Assembly: GCA_963781065.1 (NCBI GenBank)
Contig: CAWAET010000005.1
Location: forward strand, 310,001 to 374,000
DNA length: 64,000 bases
Direction: 5' to 3'
From: CALZJC01 sp963781065
GTDB taxonomy: Bacteria; Acidobacteriota; Thermoanaerobaculia; Multivoradales; JAHEKO01
A program made the translations under genes and the position numbers. The notes beneath the pieces are model-generated. The model ran no database searches. It was not told the DNA's origin and saw only the letters and a list, made by a program, of their open reading frames with translations. Below, piece by piece: positions 44,119-54,218 of this stretch; the first letter of the stretch is position 1; every line of letters begins with the position of its first letter.

Positions 44119-45376
44119 CCCCACACCCCGCCGCCGCCGCGTCGCTCGGACCGCCGCCGCCCTGCCACCGCTGACCCTGGCGCTGGCGCTGACCCTGGTC
44201 GTGGGGCTCGGCTCGACCGGCTGCGGCAACAAGAAGCCGCCCCGGGCACCTTTCCGGATGGTGCCGGCCACCACCACCGATCTCGAGGTCGCCCAGCGCG
44301 GCAACGAGCTCCAGTTCGCCTTCACCTACCCGGCCACCACCACGAGCGGGCTGTCGCTGGCCGGGCTCGAGGCGGTCGAGCTGTGGCGGCTGACCCGCCC
44401 CCTGCAGGCGCCGGAGCCCGAGGCGGAGGAGACCGGCGAGGAGACCGCGGCGGAGGGCGAGGAGACGGCGCCCGAGGAGGCCGCCGCCGAGCCCCCGCCG
44501 CCGCCGGCCCCCTTCCTCTTCCGCCGGCCGACCACCGAAGCGGCGATCCAGGCCGAGGATCGCGTCCAGGTGGATCCGCGCGAGTTCCTCGCCCTGGCGG
44601 CGGTCGAGCAGCGCATCGAGGGCGCTGAGCTGCAGGCGGCGATCAGCGGCGACCGCGTCCTGCTGCGCCTGCCGCTGGGCGAGCTGCCGCCGCCCGAAGT
44701 GCCCGAGGAGGAGCGCGATCTCGAGTTGTTCGCCGTCATCACGATCTCCACCCGCGGGCTCGGCTCGGAGCTGTCCAACCTGGTCAAGATCCTGCCGCGC
44801 AACCCGCCGTCGCCGCCGCGCCAGATCGAGACCCTGCCCGGCGCCGACGGCATCGAGGTGGCGTGGCAGGCCGACGACCCGCCGGTCGGCTTCCGCGTCT
44901 ACCGCCGCGATGCCGCCAGCCGCGCCTACGCGGTGCCCATCGCCGAGCCGCTGCCGGAGAGCCGCAGTCACCTCGACCAGACCGCCGCCTTCGACTCGCG
45001 CTACGTCTACACCGTGACCAGCGTCGCCCTCGGCAAGCCCCTGGTGGAGAGCGCCCTGGCCGCCGAGCACGAGGTGCAGTACGAGGATCGCTACCCGCCG
45101 GCGCCCCCGGGCGGCCTGATCGTCCTGGCCGAGCCGGGGCAGGCGCGGCTGCTTTTCGAGCCCAGCGCCGACGACGATCTGGCCGGCTACCTGGTCTATC
45201 GCCGGTCCGCCGACGGCGCCGGCTTCGACCGGCTCACCGCCGAGCCGAGCCTCGAGCTCGGCTATCTGGACACCACGGTCGTGAGCGGCCGCGCCTACGG
45301 CTATTACGTCAGCGCGGTCGATCGCAGCGGCAACGAGAGCGAGGCCGGCGACACCGTCGACGTCGACATCCCGTGA
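44108..45376 (+). CDS. Lipoprotein with fibronectin-type-III-like domains
   Basis: 422 residues. ATG lies inside the hslU end. A long N-region is followed by a lipobox LGSTGCGNKK, so the mature protein is lipid-anchored at Cys39. A Glu/Pro-rich linker (about 100-140) precedes two FnIII-like modules: one around FRVYRRDAASRAYAVPIAEP and one around GYLVYRRSADGAGF, each ending in a Tyr corner (YVYTVTSV, YGYYVSAVDRSGN). The role is probably structural or binding at the envelope. It is tightly packed between hslU and dapF. Confidence 0.8.
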   Translation: MCSDPTPRRRRVARTAAALPPLTLALALTLVVGLGSTGCGNKKPPRAPFRMVPATTTDLEVAQRGNELQFAFTYPATTTSGLSLAGLEAVELWRLTRPLQAPEPEAEETGEETAAEGEETAPEEAAAEPPPPPAPFLFRRPTTEAAIQAEDRVQVDPREFLALAAVEQRIEGAELQAAISGDRVLLRLPLGELPPPEVPEEERDLELFAVITISTRGLGSELSNLVKILPRNPPSPPRQIETLPGADGIEVAWQADDPPVGFRVYRRDAASRAYAVPIAEPLPESRSHLDQTAAFDSRYVYTVTSVALGKPLVESALAAEHEVQYEDRYPPAPPGGLIVLAEPGQARLLFEPSADDDLAGYLVYRRSADGAGFDRLTAEPSLELGYLDTTVVSGRAYGYYVSAVDRSGNESEAGDTVDVDIP

Positions 45377-46197
45377 CCGAGTTCTTCCGCCTCTCCGGCG
45401 GCGGCAACGACTTCCTCGCCCTGGTGGAGCCGCCGCGCCAGCCGGCGGCCGGCGAGATCCGGGCCTGGTGCCGGCGCGGCCTGTCGCTGGGCGCCGACGG
45501 GCTCTTCGTGCTGCGGCGCTCTGCGGTCGGCGCCCGGATGGACCACTTCAACGCCGACGGCGGACCCGCCGAGCTGTGCATCAACGGCACCCGCTGCGCC
45601 GCGCGGCTTGCGCTGGAGCTCGACTGGGCCGCCGGCGAGCTGGTGATCGAGACCGCCGCCGGTCCGGTGCCCGCCCGGCAGGCCGGCGGCCACGAGATCG
45701 CCCTGACGCTGCCGGCGCCCGCCGAGCCGGTCGAGGCGGTCCTCGAGCTCGCGGACGAGGCGGTGGCCGGCTGGCGGGTCGAGGCCGGTGTGCCGCACTT
45801 CGTGACCGTCTGGCCGCGGCCGCTCGGCGAAGCGCCGGTCGCCGAGCTGGGGCCGCCGCTGCGCCGCCACCCGGCGCTCGGCACGGCCGGGGCCAACGTC
45901 GACTTCGTTCGTTACCCGGCCCGCGACCGGCTCGAGATTCGCACCTTCGAGCGCGGCGTCGAGGCGGAGACCCTGGCCTGCGGCACCGGTGTGCTGGCCG
46001 CCGCCGCCGTCGGCCTGGCCAGCGGCCGGCTGGCGACGCCGCTGCGCGCGCTGACCGCCGGCGGCTTCGAGCTCGCCGTCGACACGGCGGGGGCGGGGCG
46101 GCTGAGCCTCGCCGGCGACGCCCGCCTGCTGGCCGCCGGCCGGCTGCGGGACGAGGCCGCGGCGCTGCCGGCCCCGCCATCTTGGAGCGGCCCCTGA
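45373..46197 (+). CDS. dapF: Diaminopimelate epimerase
   Basis: 274 residues from GTG overlapping the lipoprotein stop. It converts LL- to meso-diaminopimelate for lysine and peptidoglycan. The N-terminal GGGNDFLAL is characteristic. The two catalytic cysteines appear in AELCINGTRCAARLAL and AETLACGTGVLAAA. In most DapF the first motif is CGNG; here it is CING, a modest change next to the catalytic Cys. Length is normal. Followed by tyrS after 97 bases. Confidence 0.9.
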   Translation: MTEFFRLSGGGNDFLALVEPPRQPAAGEIRAWCRRGLSLGADGLFVLRRSAVGARMDHFNADGGPAELCINGTRCAARLALELDWAAGELVIETAAGPVPARQAGGHEIALTLPAPAEPVEAVLELADEAVAGWRVEAGVPHFVTVWPRPLGEAPVAELGPPLRRHPALGTAGANVDFVRYPARDRLEIRTFERGVEAETLACGTGVLAAAAVGLASGRLATPLRALTAGGFELAVDTAGAGRLSLAGDARLLAAGRLRDEAAALPAPPSWSGP

Positions 46198-46276
46198 GCG
46201 GCGGCGGCAGCCGCGCCCCGGCCGGCATCGTCGCCTCGGCCCGAACGCGCATGAGCCCCCGGTCGACGGGTTTGGG

Positions 46277-46282
46277 TATGCT
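46277..46282 (+). promoter_or_regulatory. -10-like box before tyrS
   Basis: TATGCT lies 12 bases upstream of the tyrS ATG, with no clear Shine-Dalgarno between them. Confidence 0.4.
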
Positions 46283-46294
46283 CCGGCCCACGTC

Positions 46295-47518
46295 ATGAGC
46301 GGCTTCCCTCCGGTATCCGAGCAGCTCGAGCTGCTGCAGCGCGGCGCCGTCGACCTGGTCGACGTCGACCAGCTGCGCGCCAAGCTGGAGAGATCCCGCG
46401 CCACCGGCAAGCCGTTGACCGTCAAGACCGGCTTCGACCCGTCGACCCCCGACCTGCACCTCGGCCACACGGTGCTGCTGCGCAAGATGCGCCACTTCCA
46501 GCAGCTCGGCCACCGGGTGGTCTTCCTGATCGGCGACTTCACCGGCATGATCGGCGACCCCTCGGGGCGCAACGCCACCCGGCCCCAGCTGACCCGGCCC
46601 GAGATCGAGGCCAACATGGAGACCTACGCCCGGCAGGTTTTCAAGGTGCTCGACCGGGAGGCGACGGTGGTCGACTACAACAGCCGCTGGCTCTCCGAGC
46701 TGGGCTCGGCCGGGCTGATCAAGCTGGCCGGCCGCTACACCCTGGCGCGGATGATGGAGCGCGAGGACTTCCGCACCCGCTACGAGACCAACCAGCCGAT
46801 CAGCATGCACGAGCTGCTCTACCCGCTGGTCCAGGCCTACGACTCGATCGCCCTCGAGGCCGACGTCGAGCTGGGCGGCCACGACCAGATCTTCAACCTG
46901 CTGGTGGGCCGCGACCTGATGAAGGAGGAGGGCCTCGAGCCCCAGGTGGTGCTCACCGTGCCGCTGCTGGTGGGCATCGACGGCGCCGACAAGATGTCCA
47001 AGAGCCTGGGCAACGCGGTGGCGATCGAAGACCCGCCGGCGGAGATCTACGGCCGCATCATGTCGATCCCCGACGACACCATGTGGAGCTGGCTGCCGCT
47101 GGTCACCGACTGGCCGGCGGAGTCGATCGCCGAGCGCCGCCGCGGCGTCGAGGCCGGCGAGCTCAACCCGAAGGAGATCAAGCAGGAGCTGGCCCGCGGC
47201 CAGGTGGCGCTGTACCACGACGACGACGCGGCGGCCGAGGCGCAGCGCGAGTTCGAGACCGTCTTCGGCCGCGGCGGGCTGCCCGACGAGATCCCGGAGT
47301 CGACCCACGCCGGCTCCTGGCCGCTGTTCAAGCTGCTCGCCCGGGCGGGGCTGGCGGCGAGCAACAGCGAGGCGCGCCGCCTGGTGCAGCAGGGCGCGGT
47401 CGAGATCGACGGGCGGCGCGCCGCCGACCCGTTCTTCCAGCTCGAGCCGCGCCCCGAGCCCTATCTGGTCAAGGTGGGCAAGCGCCGCTTCGCCCACCTG
47501 CGCCTGAGTCCGGGCTAA
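46295..47518 (+). CDS. tyrS: Tyrosyl-tRNA synthetase
   Basis: 407 residues. It charges tRNA-Tyr. Class I signatures are DLHLGHTVLLRKM (HIGH motif as HLGH) and GADKMSKSLGN (KMSKS). The long insertion DFTGMIGDPSGRN and the family block QPISMHELLYPLVQAYDS mark the TyrZ-like branch. A C-terminal S4 RNA-binding domain (about 335-400) contains SNSEARRLVQQGAVEIDG. Intact. It ends the housekeeping block that began with dprA. Confidence 0.95.
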   Translation: MSGFPPVSEQLELLQRGAVDLVDVDQLRAKLERSRATGKPLTVKTGFDPSTPDLHLGHTVLLRKMRHFQQLGHRVVFLIGDFTGMIGDPSGRNATRPQLTRPEIEANMETYARQVFKVLDREATVVDYNSRWLSELGSAGLIKLAGRYTLARMMEREDFRTRYETNQPISMHELLYPLVQAYDSIALEADVELGGHDQIFNLLVGRDLMKEEGLEPQVVLTVPLLVGIDGADKMSKSLGNAVAIEDPPAEIYGRIMSIPDDTMWSWLPLVTDWPAESIAERRRGVEAGELNPKEIKQELARGQVALYHDDDAAAEAQREFETVFGRGGLPDEIPESTHAGSWPLFKLLARAGLAASNSEARRLVQQGAVEIDGRRAADPFFQLEPRPEPYLVKVGKRRFAHLRLSPG

Positions 47519-47581
47519 CCTGAACTCCTCAGGCTCGACAGGCGCGGAGAGCTCGACAGGCGCGACGGAGACTCTGACGCC

Positions 47582-48523
47582 ATGCTCACCGCGATTCTGA
47601 CCACTCTTCTGCTGGCGACGGCGCCGCCCGGCTGGCGGGCCAGCGGCCAGGCCTTCGGCGCCCCGGCCCGGATCGAGGTGCGCGACCTCGACGCCACGGC
47701 CGCCGAGACCGCACTGCGGGCGGCGATGGCGGAGCTGGCCGCCGCCGAGACCGACGCCGTGGCGATCGCCGTGCGGCTCAACGGCGCCGCCGGCAGGGAT
47801 CCGGTCTCGTTCGACGGCCGGAGCCTGACGATGCTGCGCCGGGCGCTCGACTTCTGCGGCTGGTCCGAGGGCGCGCACGGCCCCATCGGCGGCGTCCTCT
47901 ACGAGCTCTGGCAGCGGTCGCTGCCGCCGCCGGCGGCCCTGGTGGCGGCCCGCGACAGCGCCCGCTGCGACCGGCTGGCGGTGGACGAAGAGGCCGGCAC
48001 GGCTCGCTTGGCCGCCGGCAGCCGGGTCGACCTGCGGGGGTTCGCCCCCGGCTGGGCGGTCGACCGGGCGATCGATCTGCTGCGCGAGCTGGGCGTCGCC
48101 CACGCCAGGGTCCGGCTGGGCCACATCGAGCGCGGCCTGGGCAGCGGCCCCGGCGGGCCGGGTTGGGCGGCGGAGCCGGACCTGCCGTCCAAGTGGCTCG
48201 AGCCCCTGGCACCGCCCCGGCTCAGGGATCGCGCCCTGGCGGTGGTCGGCCGCGAGCCGCCCCGCGTGATCGCCGGCGACCGCTACTCGGTGCACCTCGA
48301 CCTGCGCGAAGGGCGGCCGGCGCACGGCGTGGCGGCCACCATCGCCATCTCGGAGCTGGCGATCGACGCCCAGGCGCTGGCCACCGCCATGTTCGTGCTC
48401 GGCCACGTCGAGGGGATGATGCGGCTGGGCTCGCTGCGGCCGGAGCCCTCGGTCGCCTGGCTGCTGGGCAGCGGCGAGGGGTCGCCGCTCGTGACCACCT
48501 ACCGCTGGGCGGCGGTGGACTGA
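47582..48523 (+). CDS. ApbE-like FAD:protein FMN transferase, divergent
   Basis: 313 residues with a short hydrophobic N-terminus (AILTTLLLATAPPGW), probably exported. ApbE enzymes attach FMN to Thr residues of flavoproteins. Family landmarks remain (GPIGGVLYELW, VDLRGFAPGWAVDRA, AIDAQALATAMFVLG) but some key positions differ: the usual GGIAKG is RGFAPG, and the Asp four places before the conserved Thr is Gln. It may be a divergent or inactive member. It converges on the ferric-iron transporter operon. A short direct repeat (CTCGACAGGCGCG twice) lies just upstream at 47533-47565. Confidence 0.7.
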   Translation: MLTAILTTLLLATAPPGWRASGQAFGAPARIEVRDLDATAAETALRAAMAELAAAETDAVAIAVRLNGAAGRDPVSFDGRSLTMLRRALDFCGWSEGAHGPIGGVLYELWQRSLPPPAALVAARDSARCDRLAVDEEAGTARLAAGSRVDLRGFAPGWAVDRAIDLLRELGVAHARVRLGHIERGLGSGPGGPGWAAEPDLPSKWLEPLAPPRLRDRALAVVGREPPRVIAGDRYSVHLDLREGRPAHGVAATIAISELAIDAQALATAMFVLGHVEGMMRLGSLRPEPSVAWLLGSGEGSPLVTTYRWAAVD

Positions 48524-48561
48524 CCCTCCGCGCCCCGGCGGGGCGGCGGCTCGGGGAACGA

Positions 48562-49602
48562 CTACTCCCGGATCAGATGGCCGCCGCCGGGCCGCAACGC
48601 CAGACGGATGCGCTCGCCCACCGCCGGCGCCTCGCCGGACAGTACGCGCACCTCGAGCCGCTCGCCGCCGGCGAGCCGCACCCGATCGAGCACGTCGTGA
48701 CCGAAGAAGCGCCGCTCTTCGATGGTCGCCTCCACTCCCCTGCCGCCCGCCGCCGGTAGCTCTTCGAGGTCCTCCGCCCGCACCAGCAGCCGGCCCGGGC
48801 CGTCACTCGCCGCGCAGAGACTCTCGCCGAGAAGCGAGCTGCAGCGACCGCCGGCTACGGTCGCCGGCAGCAGCCGGCCGCCGCCCAGGATCTCGGCCAC
48901 CGCCGCCGATGCCGGCCGCCGGTAGATCGCCTCCGGCGTGCCCACCTGGAGGATCCGGCCGCGCCGCATGGCCGCCACCTGGTCGGCCACCGACAGCGCC
49001 TCCTCCTGGTCGTGGGTCACCAGGATCGCGGTGGCGCCGGCGGCGCGCAGGACCTCGCGCACCTCCTCGCGCAGGCGGTCGCGCAGCCCGGCGTCGAGGG
49101 CCGCGAAGGGCTCGTCGAGAAGCACCACCCGCGGCTCCGGCGCCAGGGCCCGGGCCACCGCCACCCGCTGCTGCTGGCCGCCCGACAACTCGTCGGGGTA
49201 GCGCCCGGCCAGCGCTTCCAGCCCGGTCATCACCAGCACCCGCCGCACCCGCTCCTCGCGCCGCGGGTGGCGCCGGACGCCGAAGCGCACGTTCTGACCC
49301 ACGGTGAGGTGGGGGAACAGCGCTCCTTCCTGGAAGACCATGCTCACCCGGCGGTCCTCGGGCGGCACCCAGCGGCCGGAGTCGGCCACCCGCTCGCCGT
49401 GGATGGAGATCGAACCACCGATCGGGCGCTCGAAGCCGGCGATGGCGCGCAGCAGCGTCGTCTTGCCGCAGCCGCTGGGACCGAGCAGCGCCGTCAGCGA
49501 GCCCGGCGCGATGTCGAGATCGACCTCGCGCACCACCGGCGCGCCGTCGTAGCGCAGGGTCAGCCGCCGGATCTCGACCGCCGGCGCCGGGCGCGCGCTC
49601 AT
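48562..49602 (-). CDS. fbpC: Ferric-iron ABC transporter, ATP-binding protein
   Basis: 346 residues. Walker A is LLGPSGCGKTTLLRAIAGFE, the ABC signature DELSGGQQQRVAVARALAPE, Walker B VVLLDEPFAALDA and the H-loop LVTHDQEEALSVAD. The C-terminal about 110 residues form a TOBE-like regulatory domain (FFGHDVLDRVRL). The start overlaps the permease stop by 4 bases (ATGA). It is last in fbpA-fbpB-fbpC. The assignment to iron rests on the binding protein. Confidence 0.9.
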   Translation of the reverse strand: MSARPAPAVEIRRLTLRYDGAPVVREVDLDIAPGSLTALLGPSGCGKTTLLRAIAGFERPIGGSISIHGERVADSGRWVPPEDRRVSMVFQEGALFPHLTVGQNVRFGVRRHPRREERVRRVLVMTGLEALAGRYPDELSGGQQQRVAVARALAPEPRVVLLDEPFAALDAGLRDRLREEVREVLRAAGATAILVTHDQEEALSVADQVAAMRRGRILQVGTPEAIYRRPASAAVAEILGGGRLLPATVAGGRCSSLLGESLCAASDGPGRLLVRAEDLEELPAAGGRGVEATIEERRFFGHDVLDRVRLAGGERLEVRVLSGEAPAVGERIRLALRPGGGHLIRE

Positions 49603-51251
49603 CGCTCGTCGACCTCTGGCGGGGTCGCCGGCCGGGCCTCGAGCGCCGGGGCAATCACCAGCAGATAGACCGGCAGCGCCGAGACCGCCACCAACAGCAG
49701 CGCCGGCACCGCGGCTCGTGAGTAGACGCCCTCGGTGGCATAGCCCCAGACGCGGGTGGCCAGGGTGTCGAAGCCGATCGGCCGCAGGATCAGCGTCGCC
49801 GGCAGCTCCTTCATCGAGGTCAGGAAGACCAGGCCCAGGCCGGCCAGCAGGCCGCGCCGCATCAGCGGCAGGGTCACCTCGCGCAGCACCTGGATCGGCC
49901 GCCTACCCAGGCTGCGCGCGGCCTCCTCGAGCCGCGGCGGCACGGCGGCCAGCGCCGCCCGGGCAGCGGTCAGCGCCTCGGGCAGAAAGCGAATGACGTA
50001 GGCGGCCACCAGCAGCGGCAGGCCCTGATAGAGCGCCGGCGCCCAGCGGGCGGCGAAGAAGACCAGGGCCAGGGCGATGACCAGTCCCGGCAGGGCGAAG
50101 CCGGCGCGCGCCAGCCGTTCCACCACCGTCGCCCAGGGGCCCGGGTAGCGCTGCTTCCACCAGGCCACCGCCAGCGCCAACAGCAGGGCGACGACCGCCG
50201 CCGACGCCGCCACCGACAGTGAGTTGGCCGCCGGCCGCCAGGCGTTGCCCAGGGGCAGGCCCGCGGCGCGCGCCCGCACCGCCCAGAACAGGATCAGACC
50301 GAGCGGCAGGACGAGGTTGGCCGTTGCCAGGGCCGCCAGCCCGATCAGGGCCGGCCACCGCCAGCGCCCCAGCTCGACCGGCGAGGCGGGCCGCGGCGTC
50401 CGGCCGCCGGCGAGCCGGAAGCGGCCGGCGGCGGTGGCCTCCAGGCGGATCGCGGCAAAGGCCAGCAGCATCAGCACCGCCGCCAGCGCCGCCGCCGCGG
50501 TGCGGTCGAACAGGCCGCCGTAGGCGTTGTAGATCGCCACCGTGAAGGTGTTGAAGCGGACGATCGAGACGGCGCCGAAGTCCGACAGGGTGTAGAGCAC
50601 GACCAGCAGCGAGCCGCCCGCCAGGGCCGGGCGCAGCCGCGGCAGGACCACCGCGACAAAGGTCCGCCAGCGACCGGCGCCCAGGCTGCGGGCGCTCTCC
50701 TCCCAGGCCGCGTCGAGGCCGCGCAGGGCGGCGACCAGCAGGAGATAGAGATAGGGATAGACGAACAGGCCGAGCACCAGGCAGGCGCCGGTGTAGCCGT
50801 AGGCCACGGCCGGCAGGCTGTCCACCCCGAGCGGCTCGAGCCAGCCCTGCAGCGCCCCCCGCGGCCCCAGAACCGAGACGAAGGCGAAGGCGGCGACGTA
50901 GGAGGGAAAGACCAGCGGCAGGGCCGCCACCACCGCCCACAGCCGCCGGCCGGGCAGGTCGGTGCGCGCCACCAGCCAGGCGACCGGCAGCGCGATCGCC
51001 AAGGCGATCGCCAGCACCCCGGCGGCGAGCGCCAGCGAGCGGCCGAGCAGCACCGCGGTGCCCGGCCGCAGCAGGGCGCCGCTCAGCGCGCCGAGCCCGC
51101 CGGCGGCGGCGCGCACCAGGATGTAGGCAGCCGGCAGCGCGGCCATCGCCGCCGCCAGCCAGGCCAGCCCGGCGACCGGCAGCGGCGGCCGGCGGCGAAG
51201 ACCACGAGGCGGAGTGGCCAACAGAGGCGCCGGCAGCGAAGCGGATCCCAC
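49599..51251 (-). CDS. fbpB: Ferric-iron ABC transporter, permease
   Basis: 550 residues from GTG, with about twelve membrane helices in two homologous halves, the length typical of FbpB/AfuB-type fused permeases. EAA-like loops are visible as WEESARSLGAGRWRTFVAVV in the first half and EEAARSLGRRPIQVLREVTL in the second. It lies 4 bases after the binding-protein gene. It should form the inner-membrane channel energised by FbpC. Confidence 0.9.
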   Translation of the reverse strand: MGSASLPAPLLATPPRGLRRRPPLPVAGLAWLAAAMAALPAAYILVRAAAGGLGALSGALLRPGTAVLLGRSLALAAGVLAIALAIALPVAWLVARTDLPGRRLWAVVAALPLVFPSYVAAFAFVSVLGPRGALQGWLEPLGVDSLPAVAYGYTGACLVLGLFVYPYLYLLLVAALRGLDAAWEESARSLGAGRWRTFVAVVLPRLRPALAGGSLLVVLYTLSDFGAVSIVRFNTFTVAIYNAYGGLFDRTAAAALAAVLMLLAFAAIRLEATAAGRFRLAGGRTPRPASPVELGRWRWPALIGLAALATANLVLPLGLILFWAVRARAAGLPLGNAWRPAANSLSVAASAAVVALLLALAVAWWKQRYPGPWATVVERLARAGFALPGLVIALALVFFAARWAPALYQGLPLLVAAYVIRFLPEALTAARAALAAVPPRLEEAARSLGRRPIQVLREVTLPLMRRGLLAGLGLVFLTSMKELPATLILRPIGFDTLATRVWGYATEGVYSRAAVPALLLVAVSALPVYLLVIAPALEARPATPPEVDER

Positions 51252-51255
51252 CGGA

Positions 51256-52314
51256 TCAGCCGAGCAAGCCGCTGGCGGCGATCAGTTCGAGGGTCTCCTC
51301 GAGCTTCGCCGCCACCTCGTCGAACGGCAGCTGCCGTGCCCGCAGCTCGTCCAGCGGCGGCAGGCCCGCGGCCGGCGCCAGCCCGGCGATCAGCGGGTAC
51401 TCGAAGGTCTCCTCGGCGAAGTACCTCTGGGAGCTCTCGGCCAGCAGGGCGTCGACGACCGCCAGCGCCGCGGGTGTGGAGCGCAGCACGCCGACGCCCG
51501 ACAGGTTGACGAAGCTCGACACCGGACCGGAGGTCATGAAGTAGTTGGCCGCCGGCGCGGCAGGGTTCTCGGCCAGGGCGCGGAGCAGGTAGTAGTGGTT
51601 CACCAGCCCGAAGTCGATCTCGCCGGCGATCACCGCCTCGACGATGGCGCCGTTTTTCGGGTAGCGGCCCGGCTGGTTGGCCTCGAGCCCGGCGAGCAGC
51701 GCCTCGAGCGCCGGGCGGCCCGCGACCGTGTAGTAGACCGCCAGGTGGGCCTGGAAGGAGGCGTTGGTGGGGGCGATGCCGAAGCGGCCGCGATAGCGGG
51801 GCTCGACGACCTCCTCGAGGCTCGCCGGCAGGTCCTCGGGCCGCATCCGCTCGGTGTTGTAGACCAGGCAGCGCGCGCGGCCCGACAGACCGACCCAGTT
51901 GCCCTCGCGCGAGCGAAACTCGGGCGCCACCCGGGCCAGGGTCTCGGGCGGCAGGGGCGACAGCAGACCGGCGCCGGCCAGCGCCCCCAGCGCCGCGGCA
52001 TCCTGCGACAGGAAGAGGTTGGCGGGCGTGGCCGCGCCCTCCTCCATCAGGGTCGCCGCCAGCTCGGCGGTGCCGCCGTAGCGCACCTTGATCTCCATCC
52101 CCAGCCGCTCCTCGAGGCGCTCGAACAGCGGCCCGGCCAGGGACTCGCTGCGGCCCGAGTAGACCACCACCTCGGGACGGGAGGCCGCCGGCTCGGGTCC
52201 GCGGCCGCAGGCCGCCGCCAGCAGCCCGGCCAGCGCCATCGCCCCGGCGACAAGCCTGCCCCCGCCGTTCGCCGGGCGCGCTCGCGGCCCCGGCCGTTTG
52301 TCGTCGTCGAGCAT
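51256..52314 (-). CDS. fbpA: Ferric-iron ABC transporter, substrate-binding lipoprotein
   Basis: 352 residues from ATG 52314. Lipobox AGLLAAACGRGP predicts lipidation rather than a free periplasmic protein. Family motifs are VVVYSGRSESLAGPLFERLE, ANLFLSQDAAALGALAG, WVGLSGRARCLVYNTERM, and the C-terminal FGLVNHYYLLRAL, where the adjacent Tyr pair coordinates Fe(III) in FbpA proteins. It is first in the operon. Iron is the most likely cargo; other metals are possible. Confidence 0.88.
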   Translation of the reverse strand: MLDDDKRPGPRARPANGGGRLVAGAMALAGLLAAACGRGPEPAASRPEVVVYSGRSESLAGPLFERLEERLGMEIKVRYGGTAELAATLMEEGAATPANLFLSQDAAALGALAGAGLLSPLPPETLARVAPEFRSREGNWVGLSGRARCLVYNTERMRPEDLPASLEEVVEPRYRGRFGIAPTNASFQAHLAVYYTVAGRPALEALLAGLEANQPGRYPKNGAIVEAVIAGEIDFGLVNHYYLLRALAENPAAPAANYFMTSGPVSSFVNLSGVGVLRSTPAALAVVDALLAESSQRYFAEETFEYPLIAGLAPAAGLPPLDELRARQLPFDEVAAKLEETLELIAASGLLG

Positions 52315-52464
52315 CGATTCTGGCGGCCTGGTCGGACTGCTGCGAGCGGGCCGGGAGCGGGATTCTGGGCCGCTCCCGCCCGCTTTGTCAAACCGGCGCC
52401 GGCCGCCCGTGCCGTTTCCGTGTGGTACCGTTCGACCCGCCCACCTCCCCGCAAAAGGGCTCAG

Positions 52465-52788
52465 TTGACGAGCGAAAGGTCCCCTTCCCAGCCGCCCGGC
52501 GAGAGCACCGAGACGGCCCCCACGCGCCATCCGCGCCCGGCCCTGTGGCTGCGCCTGCTGCTGCTGGCCCTGGGCTGGTTCCTGCTGCTCGTCGGCATCG
52601 CCGGGCTGGTCCTGCCGGGAATCCAGGGCATCCTGACGATGCTCTTCGGCGCCGCCATCCTCTCGCTGGCCAGTGAGACGGCCCACCTCCTGATGCGCCG
52701 GCTGCTGCGCGACCGCTGGCCCGGGATGTGGCAGAAGCTCAACCGCTTTCGCGACCGCTGGCGGGCGCGGCTGGCGCGCTGGCGCTAG
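52465..52788 (+). CDS. Small PGPGW-like membrane protein
   Basis: 107 residues from TTG. AAAGGG lies about 6 bases upstream. Residues about 28-70 form two hydrophobic helices, LALGWFLLLVGIAGLVLPG and then GILTMLFGAAILSLAS. This GW...LPGxQG pattern is typical of the small PGPGW transmembrane family. The C-terminus is very basic (RRLLRDRWPG to RWRARLARWR) and should face the cytoplasm. Function unknown. It diverges from fbpA and converges with the citrate synthase gene. Confidence 0.7.
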   Translation: MTSERSPSQPPGESTETAPTRHPRPALWLRLLLLALGWFLLLVGIAGLVLPGIQGILTMLFGAAILSLASETAHLLMRRLLRDRWPGMWQKLNRFRDRWRARLARWR

Positions 52789-52832
52789 CGGCCCGTCCCC
52801 ACGACCCTCTCCCCGCAGCGCCGGCCCCGGGG

Positions 52833-54107
<1,275 letters not shown>

Positions 54108-54181
54108 CGAACCCTCCTGGGCGCTCTCCGCCCGTTGCTCCGGTGGCTACCGGTATGCCTTGCCGGCTCTCTCACGACCGG

Positions 54182-54187
54182 ATTCTA
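54182..54187 (-). promoter_or_regulatory. -10 box of gltA
   Basis: TAGAAT on the minus strand (within GCTAGAATCC), 74 bases upstream of the start. The -35 is weak. Confidence 0.45.
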
Positions 54188-54218
54188 GCGTAGCGTCTCC
54201 GAGACTTGGCTGCCGTAT

